Positions 35,655 to 46,409 of a stretch of 64,000 nucleotides of DNA are shown here, piece by piece. The DNA comes from Pinus tabuliformis (Eukaryota > Streptophyta > Pinopsida > Pinales > Pinaceae), in NCBI GenBank assembly GCA_031772625.1, contig CM062804.1, forward strand, positions 272,149,174-272,213,173. The letters run 5' to 3'. The position numbers were made by a program, and so were the translations under genes. Below the pieces are notes generated by a model. It saw nothing but the letters and a program-made list of their open reading frames with translations. It ran no database searches and was not told the origin of the DNA. Position 1 is the stretch's first letter, and each line of letters starts with the position of its first letter.

Positions 35655-36191
35655 CTACAATAATTCTAAAATGGCGATGATCCATGCTGTCAAAATGTTC
35701 AGGGATCTTCTAAATCTAGAAGATATCATATTGCAGGTTCCCACCGTGGCCACTTCCACCAGATTGTTTGGAGGCGGTAGGGAAAAAGTACCCATCAATG
35801 CAGGGTCTTTTAGTAGGCCTACTCCGATATTTTGAAGTGAATGAGGGCTTCCATGGATCATTAGAATGCTTCTCGTAACTTGTGAACTATTGGGGAGAAA
35901 TGTTTGTTGGTCGACGATTGTAATTCCTCCTTGAAAGGGAAATGCAATCTTTCTGAAGTAGGTCGACACAACGGCTGCCATAGCATATATCCATGGCCTT
36001 CCCAATAGGATGTTGTAATCAAGGTTTCCGTCAATTACTTCAACATCTATTTCTACTGTTTTTCCCCCCAGTTCAACTTGCAAGTTACTTAAATCCCATA
36101 TGGGATGTATGTTTGTCCATCAAATTCTTTTAATGCCATCGAAGATCGCGACAAGGGTGGAGATCCTAAATTTTTCCAGCAACTCATCGAC
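35655..36191 (-). pseudogene. Aspartic protease, C-terminal part
   Basis: MQVELGGKTVEIDVEVIDG, then YNILLGRPW, matches the second half of the left element's protease. The N-terminal half is at 38223-38662; the Penelope-like element splits the domain just after the active site. Confidence 0.8.
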
Positions 36192-36203
36192 ATAATACAT
36201 GTA
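36192..36203. repeat. 12-bp target duplication of the Penelope-like element (left copy)
   Basis: ATAATACATGTA here and at 38211-38222. Removing the insert and one copy restores the protease region in an order matching the left Tat-like element (CGACATAATACA context near 2780). Confidence 0.88.
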
Positions 36204-36235
36204 TTGAAGAGAGATTCCATACAGGCTGGTAGAGT

Positions 36236-36279
36236 ATTATGATTAATGGAAAAAACCTGTGAGCAATTTATGAAACCGA
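36236..36279 (-). repeat. Inverted copy of the element's own 3' terminus
   Basis: Exact reverse complement of 38167-38210 over 44 nt. With small changes the match continues to about 36289, ending within the strand of hammerhead stem II. A 21-nt part (36251-36271) is also directly repeated at 36289-36309, at the start of the coding sequence. Confidence 0.92.
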
Positions 36280-36296
36280 TTTTGGACTAAAAACCT

Positions 36297-37559
36297 GTGA
36301 GCAATTTATCTGGGAACACTCCCTCGTACATCAAAGATTCCTCTTCCTTCATAGAATGGATCAAAAACCTAGAATTTAATGACAATGACCTAATGGTTAG
36401 CTTTGACATAGTGTCCCTCTATACCATGATTCCAGTAGATGAAGCCTTAGAAGTATTAAAGAACATTACAGACTTAGAAACAGTGGAACTTATAAGCATT
36501 TGCCTTAAATCTTCATACTTCAGTTTTAAAGGTAAAATTTATGAGCAAACTCATGGTGTTGCAATGGGTTCTCCATTATCTCCATTGATTGCCAATCTTT
36601 ACATGGAACACTTTGAGCAATTGGCCCTTAAGTCTTTCCCCTTTACACCTGAAGAATGGAAACGTTTTGTAGATAATATTTTTGCTAAATGGAGCCATGG
36701 TTTGGATAGGCTCAAGGAATTCTTATCCCATATAAATAGCCTCTCTCAACACATAAAATTCACCATTGAAATTGAGAAAGACAACCAGCTCCCCTTCTTA
36801 GATGTCCTCCTCACCAAGAAAGATGGCAAGCTAAGCCACCAGGTCTTCAGAAAGAAAACGCACACTGACAGGTATCTTCATGCAAACTCCCACCACCATC
36901 CTAAGCAAAAAATGGGTGTCATCAAAATCCTAACCATGAGAGCCTCTAGAATCTCCGACCCAGAACATCTAGATGAAGAACTTGTCCATCTCCATGAAGT
37001 TTTTGTAAACAATGGCTATCAACATCACACCATCCGCAAAATAATTAAAGATTCCTTAACCAATAAACAAAACAAAAGGAAATCGTTTGAAAACCCTAGA
37101 ATCTCCCTTCCCTATATCAAAGGAACCACTGACAAAATTTCCAAATTTCTCGCTAAGCACAACATTATGGTAGCTTTCACCCCCCCTAACACCATAAAAA
37201 ACATGCTTGAATCCACGAAAGATGCAATTGACCCAAAAAATCACAAAGGCGTTTATTCGATTCCCTGTTCTTGCGGTAAAGTTTATATAGGGGAAACAGG
37301 GAGATCCCTTGGAGTAAGATTAAAAGAACACATTAGCGATATTACTAGAAATAGGTCTGATAAATCAGGTCTTGCAGAGCACGCTTGTTCCTCCTCTCAC
37401 TATATATGCATGGAACAAGCTAAATTAATCCATAAGGAAGACCACTATTTAAAAAGAAGAATTAAAGAGGCAATTGAAATTGAAAAATCTTCTAATAATA
37501 TGAATAGGGATGATGGTCTTAAACTAAGTAATACATGGAAACCTTTGTTGAATAAATAA
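36297..37559 (+). CDS. Penelope-like RT (5'-truncated) fused to GIY-YIG nuclease
   Basis: Open frame of 420 codons ending TAA at 37557. The first ATG is probably fortuitous, since full Penelope-like RTs have more N-terminal sequence. Visible RT motifs are SFDIVSLYTMIP (motif A, residues ~35-46), GVAMGSPLSPLIANLYMEHF (motif B, ~86-105) and RFVDNIFAKW (~124-133). The usual motif C is YVDD, so the second catalytic Asp is Asn. QLPFLDVLLTKKDG follows. The GIY-YIG domain starts near residue 318: GVYSIPCSCGKVYIGETG, then RLKEHISD, with Cys-x-Cys before it. Both domains would act together in target-primed insertion. The plus strand is opposite to the surrounding gag-pro element. The 5' truncation and FVDN make it inactive. 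Confidence 0.93.
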   Translation: MSNLSGNTPSYIKDSSSFIEWIKNLEFNDNDLMVSFDIVSLYTMIPVDEALEVLKNITDLETVELISICLKSSYFSFKGKIYEQTHGVAMGSPLSPLIANLYMEHFEQLALKSFPFTPEEWKRFVDNIFAKWSHGLDRLKEFLSHINSLSQHIKFTIEIEKDNQLPFLDVLLTKKDGKLSHQVFRKKTHTDRYLHANSHHHPKQKMGVIKILTMRASRISDPEHLDEELVHLHEVFVNNGYQHHTIRKIIKDSLTNKQNKRKSFENPRISLPYIKGTTDKISKFLAKHNIMVAFTPPNTIKNMLESTKDAIDPKNHKGVYSIPCSCGKVYIGETGRSLGVRLKEHISDITRNRSDKSGLAEHACSSSHYICMEQAKLIHKEDHYLKRRIKEAIEIEKSSNNMNRDDGLKLSNTWKPLLNK

Positions 37560-37610
37560 AGTAACTTTACTTTATACAAACTCTTCCTTGAGACAACATT
37601 TACAGCTCAT

Positions 37611-37631
37611 AATTTAAAAATTAAAATAAAA

Positions 37632-37694
<63 letters not shown>

Positions 37695-38030
37695 TTAAAT
37701 TAATTAATTAATTAATTAAAATAAAATTTAAATTAAGTTTAAAGTTGATTTAATTAATTAATTAATTAAATTAATTTTATTTTAAATATAGTTTAAGTTA
37801 ATTAATTAAAATAAAATCTAAACTAAATTTAAAGTTAATTTAATTAAGTAATTAATTAATTAATTAAATTAATTTATTTTAAATTTAGTTTAAATTAATT
37901 TTATTTCAATTGAGGTTAAATTAATTTTATTTTTAATTAAGTTTTAAATTTATTAACTAAAATTTATTAATTAAAATAAAAATTAAAAATAAATTAAAAT
38001 TAACTTAATCAATTTATTAATAAATATATG
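37611..38030. repeat. AT-rich low-complexity 3' UTR of the Penelope-like element
   Basis: About 400 bp made of (AATA)n at 37625-37665, (TA)n at about 37665-37690 and degenerate TTAATTAA runs to 38030. Composition is unlike the flanking element on both sides. Confidence 0.9.
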
Positions 38031-38130
38031 AAAACCAAGCCGACCTCTCCAACCCTAAGTTATCTCTCTATCCTTCTATTAATAGGTTCACTTCTTCTTG
38101 ACTCTCTCTTCTCAAAATACAGATCTCATT

Positions 38131-38176
38131 TCCCTGATGATGGACTCACCTAGCTAGTCCGAAACGTCGGTTTCAT
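38131..38176 (+). ncRNA. Hammerhead ribozyme-like motif
   Basis: CTGATGA at 38134-38140, a 5-bp stem II (GGACT at 38142-38146 with AGTCC at 38156-38160), then GAAAC at 38161 and GTCGGTTT. This order matches the conserved core reported for hammerheads in Penelope-like elements, with a very short stem III. I do not see a strong stem I in this copy, so self-cleavage is doubtful. Confidence 0.6.
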
Positions 38177-38222
38177 AAATTGCTCACAGGTTTTTTCCAT
38201 TAATCATAATATAATACATGTA

Positions 38223-38662
38223 GATGCTCCTTCATCAATAATTGTTCGATGAACAGTTTTGTTGAGGGCTTTCACTTGAATCAGGAAAGCTAGTTGAGCT
38301 GGTAACTGAGGGTCATATCCTTTGTGATTAAAGGACAAAAGATTGGAATCCGTTGGGTCAATCCCACCTATCGCTGATAATAAAGCCTGCTTTTGGGAGG
38401 GGCAATTTTGCAGTACCTCAAGTGTCGACATAGCGGATGGCGATTGGGCCAGATCCTCCACTATATTATAATGATGTGCTGCTCTGGCACGAGGATTAAA
38501 TGTCAATTTGTGTACTACTCCCTTTGGCGGCTTTATCGTTAGTTCAGGAATGATGGGTGGCACAACTTCGGTCGAAGTTTTTATCGAACTACTAGGTTGA
38601 TCATTAGCCTTGTTGTCCGACAGTTGTGGATTCCCATAATCTTTATTCCTTGTCGATATCAA
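38223..38662 (-). pseudogene. Aspartic protease, N-terminal part
   Basis: MISTRNKDYGNPQLSDNK, then GVVHKLTFNPRARAAHHYN, and the active site IIDEGASTCI directly before the Penelope-like insertion. It pairs with 35655-36191. The DEG active site is shared with the left element. Confidence 0.8.
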
Positions 38663-39106
38663 AGCATCATTTTGCTACTTTGAAATCGACAACATTAGCA
38701 CTTGGGATGGGGAAGCATTGTCACTAGCAACCGGATTTGTTCCTGGATTTGGAAACGAATCAGTCAATATTGTCGAGGTTTTTGAATTCTTGAAGAATTT
38801 TCTAAGCTCAACTTTGTATGGACACTCTCTTGTCCAATGATCTTCATCACATATAAGGCATGGACGATTTAGTTTCCTATCTCCAGAAGGGTTTGCAGAA
38901 GATTTTTCAGTGGACGACTCCTCCTGTTTCTTCTTCTTCCCTTTCTTTTTCTTCTTTCCTCCTGGTTGCTTGGTTTCTTTGCCTTTGTAAGTCAATACGA
39001 CATTTACTTCTGAGGCGAGAAGTTCTTCATTTGCATTTTGAGTTGAAACCATACTGGCCTTTTTCGACTTAGCCTTTACGGTTTTCGTGCTGGTCATTCC
39101 TATCAT
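38663..39106 (-). pseudogene. Nucleocapsid region with intact zinc knuckle
   Basis: MIGMTSTKTVKAKSKKASM, a Lys-rich stretch, then CLICDEDHWTREC, a C-X2-C-X3-H-X4-C knuckle. In the left element the last Cys is Ser, so this copy shows the original form. It lies one frame off from the upstream gag because of a one-base deletion near 39115. Confidence 0.75.
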
Positions 39107-39159
39107 ACCGTCCCGGCATGAGAGTCTTTGTTTGATTTAGGAGAGGGAGGAACAAAAAA

Positions 39160-41262
39160 TTATGGTCTAGGAGCATCGGGGATTTTATCGTAGAGCGTGC
39201 CAGACTGAGTATAGATCAAATCTAAATATTGGGCACAAGCAATGACTTTCTCTTCAGTGACGACTTCTCCCTTTGCCACATCTTCTATAATAGAAGGTAA
39301 CAGTGACTTAATAAACCATTCAACCAACAACTGATCAGGAACATATGTTTTTACCATTCTACGACGACGTCGCCACTCATGAATATGATTGGATATGTGA
39401 GTCGCTGTCGTTTGCTTGAAATTGGTAAGAAGCTCTGTTCCCGTTTCGTACCTTATGGGTAACTGAAAATGGGTTAAAAAGGTTGTGGCTAGGGAACTGA
39501 AGTTATCAAACAAAGCTCTAGGCAATTCAATATACCATTTTGCTGCCGGACCAGTTAACGTTCGTTGAAAAAGGCGAAGCCTGATCGAATCATCATTTAG
39601 AGTGTTAGATGAACACCACAGGTGAAAGGTCATCACATGATTCAACGGGTCTTCACCCACATTTCCATTAAATTTAGGAATATCTGACGGAAGTTTATGA
39701 GGAATCGCTGGCCACCAAGGGGCGTAAGCGATTGGATCGTTTGTTAGCCGATTTAGATCTGGTAACTCTAAAGTTGCCATGAAGGGAAACTGTTGATTCA
39801 GGTTCGACGAAGCATACCCAGGATAAGATGGTATTGCCTGAGCAGTGGGTATTTGCATACCAGCATAGTGCATTTGATGCTGATAACTTTGGTAAGGTTG
39901 ATGGGAATAACCATTATGAAGTGGTTGATGTTGACCGTTTTGAATATACGGCTGCCCATTACTTGCAAAGATTTGGTGCTCAGATCCTTGGTAAACTTGT
40001 TGAAATTGCGGTTGTTGATATTTCACCAGCCATGGTTGTGAGACCATGTGCTGTTGTCCAATACTGGCTATTTGACCAAGATGAGGGGTAATGGTACCCG
40101 TTTGAGCCTGGGTCACTCCAATTAAGGAGCCACTAATCGATGATTGTGGTGGTGTCGTAGAGACAAGGGGCTGCTGGATTGCGACCTGAGAGACTTGAGG
40201 TTGGCATACAACAGGTAACGCTTGTACTTGCGACACCGTCACAATAGCCGGTGTAGTGGGGATATTTGACATAGGCAGACTTTGTTGCATTTAGTATACA
40301 ACTCTTGGTTTTTGAGGCAGTATTGGCATCCAACCACTAGATGTAATTCTAGCATAACCTGAATTCTGTTGCGAACTCTCTTATGTTTGACCTCTCGGAG
40401 GAGACAATGAAAGGGCATATTGCCCCCCATATGGCGGTAATCCAACACTTAAGGGAATGATTTTCCTTTGCGGACCAGATTGCCCAAATTGACATTGCGA
40501 AGGATCAATTTGCTGAGACTCAACATAAGAGATTCCAGATATTATTCTAGAGGAACAAACGGGAATAGACCATACCATCGAAACAGCGCTTGGATGGATC
40601 CCATCCAGCGATTGAGAGCTAGTTGTGACAGATGGTACGCCGACGAACATTGTTGGAGTGGCAGCAAGAAGTTCTGCTGCTGCTGTGTCAGATGACACAG
40701 TTCTAGATGTCGACAGTTGTTCAGACATATCTAGTCCATCCAAAAGATTTCCTAGCGATTATACAGGAGCTTTTGATAACGGTAGACTAATTTCTGACGA
40801 AGAAGGATGTAGGGTGATCCCAACCCCAAAATGCAATGGAGTACTAGATGGGGGATCCTCCACAATCTCTTCTATAGTAATCAATCCAGGAGGAAGAGGC
40901 AGACCATCAGGTCCGTAAAATATTTTCGGTGCCGAAGAAGGTATAGATTCTGCAGCGACAGATGTTTCGGGAATAACACCTTTTGAATCAGCTGTAGATG
41001 GAGCTGGTTCAAGTATAGAAGTGTTTACCCTCACACTAGGATTAGTTGTACTTTCCTCTAGTGGCTGCGGAACTTCTTCTGTAGAGGCAGGGATACCAAA
41101 AATGTTTGGAGTAACCGGAGTCTCCAAGGCTGTTAGAACACTTGTTCCAACCAGACCAGGGGACTTTGAGCCGGTCAAACGAGTTCGCTTTGTCTGGAAT
41201 AGTTTTGATTTTGGAGACAAAGACGGTTGACTCATAAGTCTCCGTGAACGACGAGGTTTCAA
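39160..41262 (-). pseudogene. gag: Ty3/gypsy gag of the gag-pro element
   Basis: Starts MKPRRSRRLMSQPSLSPKSK. A Ser/Pro/Thr-rich N-terminus is followed by a Gln-rich segment (40290-39800). The capsid-like domain at about 39770-39240 reads HKLPSDIPKFNGNVGEDP, AAKWYIELPRALFDNF and HEWRRRRRMVKTYVPD. Stops near 40744 and 40294 interrupt one frame. The capsid domain is clearly related to the left element, but the low-complexity N-terminus has diverged and lacks the 30-bp repeats. Confidence 0.82.
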
Positions 41263-43002
41263 TTGACTTTCTTCAACGATTGTGGATTACTCGAACAACT
41301 AAAAATAAAGGGGAAAATGTTTCTGAATTAAATGAATCTTAGACGCTTTGACACAACTTGTTTTTTCAATTTTTAAGAGTCGAGAAAAAACAAAATATGA
41401 CTCTAGTCGCCTTCTATTTTTAATGAGCCTAAAGTGACAAGTGCTCAGATGGACCTTTTCCTTTAAGGCGTCTGAAAAGGAACGAAAGAGACTACTCTGG
41501 AAATCTAGACAGAGGGATTACCAAACCAATCGCAAAACTATAGAATACTTTTTACGGTACGGAAGTCAATCTTCCCGAATGTTGTGTTCAGTGCATTGCG
41601 ATCGATAGGGCAGCAAACATGACTTCCTATGGATAAAGGATATAGCCTATTGTGGTCTCCTAATATATACTCAACGGTACGTGGGAGCACAAGTACGTAC
41701 TGGCACTTGTCGTCTCAAAGAGGAGGAATCACCCAACCAAAAATGAAAGTGACAGTTACCAGGCTTTACGACGCCGGAATACGTCTCTAGCCTAGACTTC
41801 TAGAGATTGCGCGTTAGGTTCCAAAGCGTTTTTAGGTTCATTAAATTTATTTTACAGTTGATATTTCTTAAGAAATTTGCCTTTCAGGTTCACCGTGTGA
41901 TGTAGATATACAATTCCTAAAATGCAATCTAAGATGATAAACAATTGTTTAATCTTCTTTTTGCAATGAAAATCTTAGCTACTAAAGAAAGAGAGACGAT
42001 ATTCTTTCAACATAGAGCGGAGAGCACACACTAGATGCACTGTCCTAAATTAAACCAACAAGCAGTCTAAATGCAAATGCACATGCATGTATTTGTTTTC
42101 AGCTTTCTTAATGTGTGAATGAAAAGAAGAATGCTTAGTACAAATCTGAATTATCTTTTCAAAGCAACAGTACTAACAAATTTCTCTTCAAAAACGAAAG
42201 GAAGATAATGACGACACTTTGCTATTTTGAATCGAAAACTACTTTCGACACTTTAAAAACTACTAATTCAAATCAAATACAAGAGTAAATGTATAATCGA
42301 CCATCAAGAACAATAGAATTCTTTTCTTTGACTGAAAATGAAACTTGCAACACTTTCAAATCAAAATACGACAGTTTGACTATGCCACTTTTTGTAGAAT
42401 AGAACTGTAAATGGTGTACAATACATAAAAAAATTCACAATTATTTGTACTATGGAGGCAGAATCATGCAAAGGAAGAGAGTTTCTATAGTGATATACTG
42501 ATCACAGACAGTAAAACTCTTGAATAAAGCTGAAGAGAGTGAACACAAAAACCAAAATCTGAGAGCAGAAGAGGTCTTGTCTGATCAGTGCACTTGTAAC
42601 ACAGGGAAAGTGCAATGCCGGACACTTACTGCACACGAGAGGTGCGATGCATCCAAATTCCCAAGAGGAGAAAGTGCGATGGTCTAGGGACGAGACTTCA
42701 ACTTGGTTCTAGGTCACAATTTGCAGCTTAGTTCAGGGATTTAGGCCGAGCTAATGATGTTCAGTAAATATGAATCACAGGGGTTGATCTAATGAGGTTA
42801 CTAGAGCCACCACTAGGGCAATTAGAAGGTTTGCAAATCAGTTGTTCAGTTTATAAACAAAACCCAGAGATAGACTGAAGCAGCATTGATCTACTTTGCA
42901 CTTGCATAGCAAATGCAGTTCGAAGGCTAGCTGGCTTTACTTCAGGCTCCGTCTACAAGTTTATAAAACAAACAAATATAGACAAGCAAACAATCTATTC
43001 AC
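41263..43002 (-). other. 5' leader of the gag-pro Ty3 element
   Basis: About 1.7 kb between PBS and gag with no coherent coding frame. A patch at 42597-42690 repeats GTGC-type motifs (AAAGTGCAATGCC, GAGAGGTGCGATGCATC, AAAGTGCGATGG) that match the hairpin arm in the LTRs. It may be a structured packaging or dimerisation region. Confidence 0.55.
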
Positions 43003-43020
43003 TCCCCAGTGGAGTTGCCA
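43003..43020 (-). promoter_or_regulatory. Primer-binding site, tRNA-Arg type
   Basis: Minus-strand TGGCAACTCCACTGGGGA, three bases inside the 5' LTR end. Confidence 0.82.
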
Positions 43021-43023
43021 TTT

Positions 43024-44054
43024 TGTTATCGGGAAATCTAGTGTCCACTCGGAGTTGCTAGTCCCACTAAGACTGGTAGCTATCTTAAAAACAAACAAAC
43101 TAAAACTACTTTCATTTTCCTTTATGAGAAGTAGATAAGAGGGGAATGAAGGACACCAACCTCAGTCTTGCGCTTGGTTCCTCTCCCTTCTGACAGATCC
43201 TTGCCACTTCTCCTTCGTCTACCCAGCTTCAAAGAGCACCTGTGGAATCAAAGCAGCATAATACTATCGAAGAACAAAGATCTACAATCATAAACAATAT
43301 AGGACCAGATATATATTGACCACACAAATTCATATATCATCAAACATACAAGAATGTGGAGGAAAACTTGAATAGCTTTATTAATATCAAGAATAGCAAA
43401 GAGGATTACAACCAATTGTTCTGACCCAGCGTCATCCTCCAGCATGAAAGCCCTTCTTTCACCTCATGAAAAGCTTAGATCACCAAACACTATGATATTC
43501 CACCAAGAAACCAATAGCACTTCCTTATAAGATACAAAATTCCAGCCTCTCACCTCTGGATCTCTGGAATGAGGGATCCATATATAGATGATTGCAGGGA
43601 GGTGAGTCAGCTTCTGGGATTTTGATTAGTGTCTTCTCTCTGATAGTTCTTGATTCCACTTGGAGATCTCATTGATCTCTTACTCATCCTTGGGCGATTC
43701 TAAGAGGCAAGTGTCACAGGAGAAGTTTCTAGAAGATTCCATGATCATCCACCTCACAAACTGTCTCTGCCACTTGTCTATTCTCACCCATCGCACCCTA
43801 TAGAAGGAATTTTTAGTATGCATCGCACCTCTTGTGTGTAGTAGGTGCGATGCATCTCACCCTCAGCACTGAGCAATTAGTATGGTCCAGTTTTGACCAT
43901 TTCTGAGTAGTTTTTCATGGAGAACTTATGGGAGATGATGTAATCAAATGACCTTGTTCCTTTAGGGTGTGAAGCAACACTTTTAGGGACTTAGGAGCCC
44001 TTGGTTTATGGACATGTATGATTGGGGTTGCAGTGCCCAAAAATGTCTATAACA
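43024..44054 (-). repeat. 5' LTR of the gag-pro Ty3 element
   Basis: Matches 31063-32105 with one 12-bp deletion. It is followed by AGAGG at 44055-44059. It contains a perfect 13-bp hairpin at 43818-43830 and 43843-43855 with a 12-nt loop. Confidence 0.95.
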
Positions 44055-44059
44055 AGAGG

Positions 44060-46397
44060 GAGCCCTCACCATGTTTCCATAGATAAGTATCTTACTCCTT
44101 GTATTATCTTTTATATTTGGTTTCCTTCTCTTATCTAGATGAGTTTGTATTAGATGCTAATAACATTTCTTTTCATATTTTCCTTGTTTAGGAAAGGCTT
44201 GCTAAATGATCAATGGCTATGGAGAAAACCTCACAAGACAAAGTATGATAGAAGTTCTATTGGAATGGATGTCCTATAAGGTTTGTCTAGAAATAAACTT
44301 GAAGGTATGTCTTAGACCATAAGCAGTGTTCTCTTCAAGAGAAAGGTACATTCATTCATTCTAATAAATCTGCTTTACACTACTAACAAGTGTTATGTCT
44401 AGGACCTTTTAATCATAGATATTCTTATTTGGGTGATTAATCATTAGATTGAATCTACCCTCATTAAAATCGTCAAGTTTGTGGAGCCCTACAAATTTCT
44501 CTATAAAAACCCAACCTAAGGGTTTGTCGATACTAATGTGAAATACTTAGTCTACTTAGGGTTATTGATGAAATCTAGAAAATACTATTCGTTTGATGTT
44601 TGGAGTTTTGATGGTAATGTCATGTTTGGGGTTTCAATATTCTTATGGAAACCCTAGCCCTTTTGGGTTGGATGGTAATGTCTATGTATTGAATTCCTAA
44701 ACCTTGAGGCTTTGGTAAAAATAAGGTTTATAAGCAAAATCCTTATAATATCTAGAGTGGGCTTCTAGGAATGAAACCCTAGGTGTATGTTTATTTGTCT
44801 GATCAAAACCCTGTCCCATTCAATATTGTTATATGTATGACCTTAAATGTATCGATATTTGTGTCTTTGGCTTACCTAATGGATATTTATATGTGTATAC
44901 ATGAAATCCTAGATATGTATATGTGCTAACTTAATTGTTGATAGTGTGTAAATTTTAGGGCTTGTAACTAAGCCCTAGTAAAAGTTTGATATTCTATGAT
45001 ATGGTGATATTGCTTCCATTATGATGATAAATATAGGGTTCACTACAAACCCTAGTAGAAGTTGGTCATATTGTTGAAACCTTAGACTATGATGTGCTTG
45101 GTTTTATTTGTTGACATTTAAGGTTTAGTGTCCTTAAGATGAAATTTAGGATCTGTCATAAATCCTAGTAGAAGTCTAACATATGAGTTCTAAAGTTGTT
45201 GGATGCATTGTATAACTATAATTGTTTGAAATTTCTTCTAGGGTTTTCAATATATTATAGTAGAGTATTCCATGTCTCTAGAAGAAATATTTAGGCCCTA
45301 GATCTAATGAGACTGATATCTTGATTGAGTTACTGATGTGATCTAAAGGTTATAACCAAACCCAAACAAGAAATTGAAGTTCAAAAGTATGTGTCTCTTG
45401 CTGATTATGAGCCTAACTAAGTTTAGGTATTTGATGTCTAAAGTCTAATACTTCCATGCTTTTGATATAGTTGAGTTCATGATTTTATATATGTATTTGT
45501 TTGTACTGAATACCTGCTTTGTGCAAGCACATAATCTTCAAAATGATGAAGATGTTCGTAAGTAAAGTTGATTTGAAGCATGATGAAGGAAGTTATAAGA
45601 ATAATGATGATCGAGATGACTTCAATAAGAAGGATGAAATCCATGAAAGATTCTCCAATGTTATAGAAGTTAAGAGGGAGCCTGGATAAAGGAAAGGGTA
45701 TATCTCCCAAGTTTAGAGGGAGGGTACATTGTAGTCATGATGGATACCTTGAAGAAGAAATTGGAGAATGTATATTGAGGTGTTGCTAAAAGAAGGAAAG
45801 CAGGTTCTAGTTGTAGAATATGTTGTTGGATGTGAAGTAGGAAAGAAAGTTGTATAATTGAGGAAACTTCTGTTTGGGAAAGCCTCAAGTCCTAATGTGA
45901 TAAATTGTGAAGCAACATCAAGATGTATGAATACCCCAAAGATTTGTGTTTGCTTATGTATTTGAAATTTTGTTACTGATTGGGGTTGTGATGTTCGGGT
46001 AAATCTCTCGAAGTTTTGGAAGCATGATTGATGTTACCAATATGTTTGATTGGGAGAGATTTGATGTTTTGAGGCTTTGTGTGTAATACACATTGCCTGG
46101 GAGGACATCTGGCCAGCCTATGTTTTTATGTTTAGTTCCCAAAGTAGGGAGGGTGGCGTTGGTCATAGGGCTATGGCCTTGCATTATGCACCTAGTTCCC
46201 TAGTTTGATGGTTAGTAAGTAATCTTGATGGTACCTAGAGAGGTTGAAAGCTTTAGTCCATCTTAGTCCCACCTGAATAGATTTCCCTGGTCAGGAATCT
46301 AGTTCACAACATCATGTGTGCCTAAACTATTCATGATTCATGTGTTTTGAGATCTTCCATGTACTTGTATATTTATGTCATTATGAATACCTCCCTA
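44060..46397 (+). other. Non-coding interior of the gag-only copia element
   Basis: About 2.3 kb without protease, integrase, RT or RNase H motifs on either strand. Mostly AT-rich with repeated 'AAACCCTAG'-like phrases at 44640-45190. It is followed by the purine tract at 46398. Confidence 0.65.
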
Positions 46398-46409
46398 GTT
46401 GAGAGGGAG
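46398..46409 (+). promoter_or_regulatory. Polypurine tract of the gag-only copia element
   Basis: GTTGAGAGGGAG directly before TGTTAAAGAATG, the usual copia arrangement. This fixes the 3' LTR start at 46410. Confidence 0.8.

Larger units (their letters stand above)
36204..38210 (+). mobile_element. Penelope-like retroelement with GIY-YIG endonuclease (Dryad-type)
   Basis: A 2007-bp insert bounded by a perfect 12-bp duplication. It holds a 5'-truncated RT plus GIY-YIG ORF, an extremely AT-rich 3' UTR (37611-38030), a hammerhead-like core at 38134-38165 and a terminal segment. The left end carries a perfect 44-nt inverted copy of the right end (36236-36279 versus 38167-38210). RT joined to GIY-YIG is diagnostic of Penelope-like elements. 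In plants, such elements were reported in conifers as Dryad and attributed to ancient transfer from arthropods. That it belongs to Dryad is inference without a database comparison. Confidence 0.9.
31063..44054 (-). mobile_element. Tat-like Ty3/gypsy element with gag and protease only, containing two insertions
   Basis: LTRs at 31063-32105 and 43024-44054, flanked by the 5-bp duplication AGAGG at 31058-31062 and 44055-44059. PBS at 43003-43020, purine tract at 32106-32118. The minus-strand order is leader, gag, knuckle, protease, a short linker, and then no RT, RNase H or integrase. A solo LTR (32361-34492) and a Penelope-like element (36204-38210) are nested inside. Without them the element is about 8.8 kb. 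LTRs differ at about 15 of the first 350 aligned sites plus one 12-bp indel. It is a relative of the element at 1-9213 with a different LTR family. Confidence 0.92.

Noticed and set aside
36236..38210. 44-bp terminal inverted repeats suggesting a DNA transposon
   Set aside because: The cargo is RT plus GIY-YIG, the left inverted copy does not reach the target duplication (32 extra bases), and a direct 21-mer at the coding start points to template switching by a retroelement.
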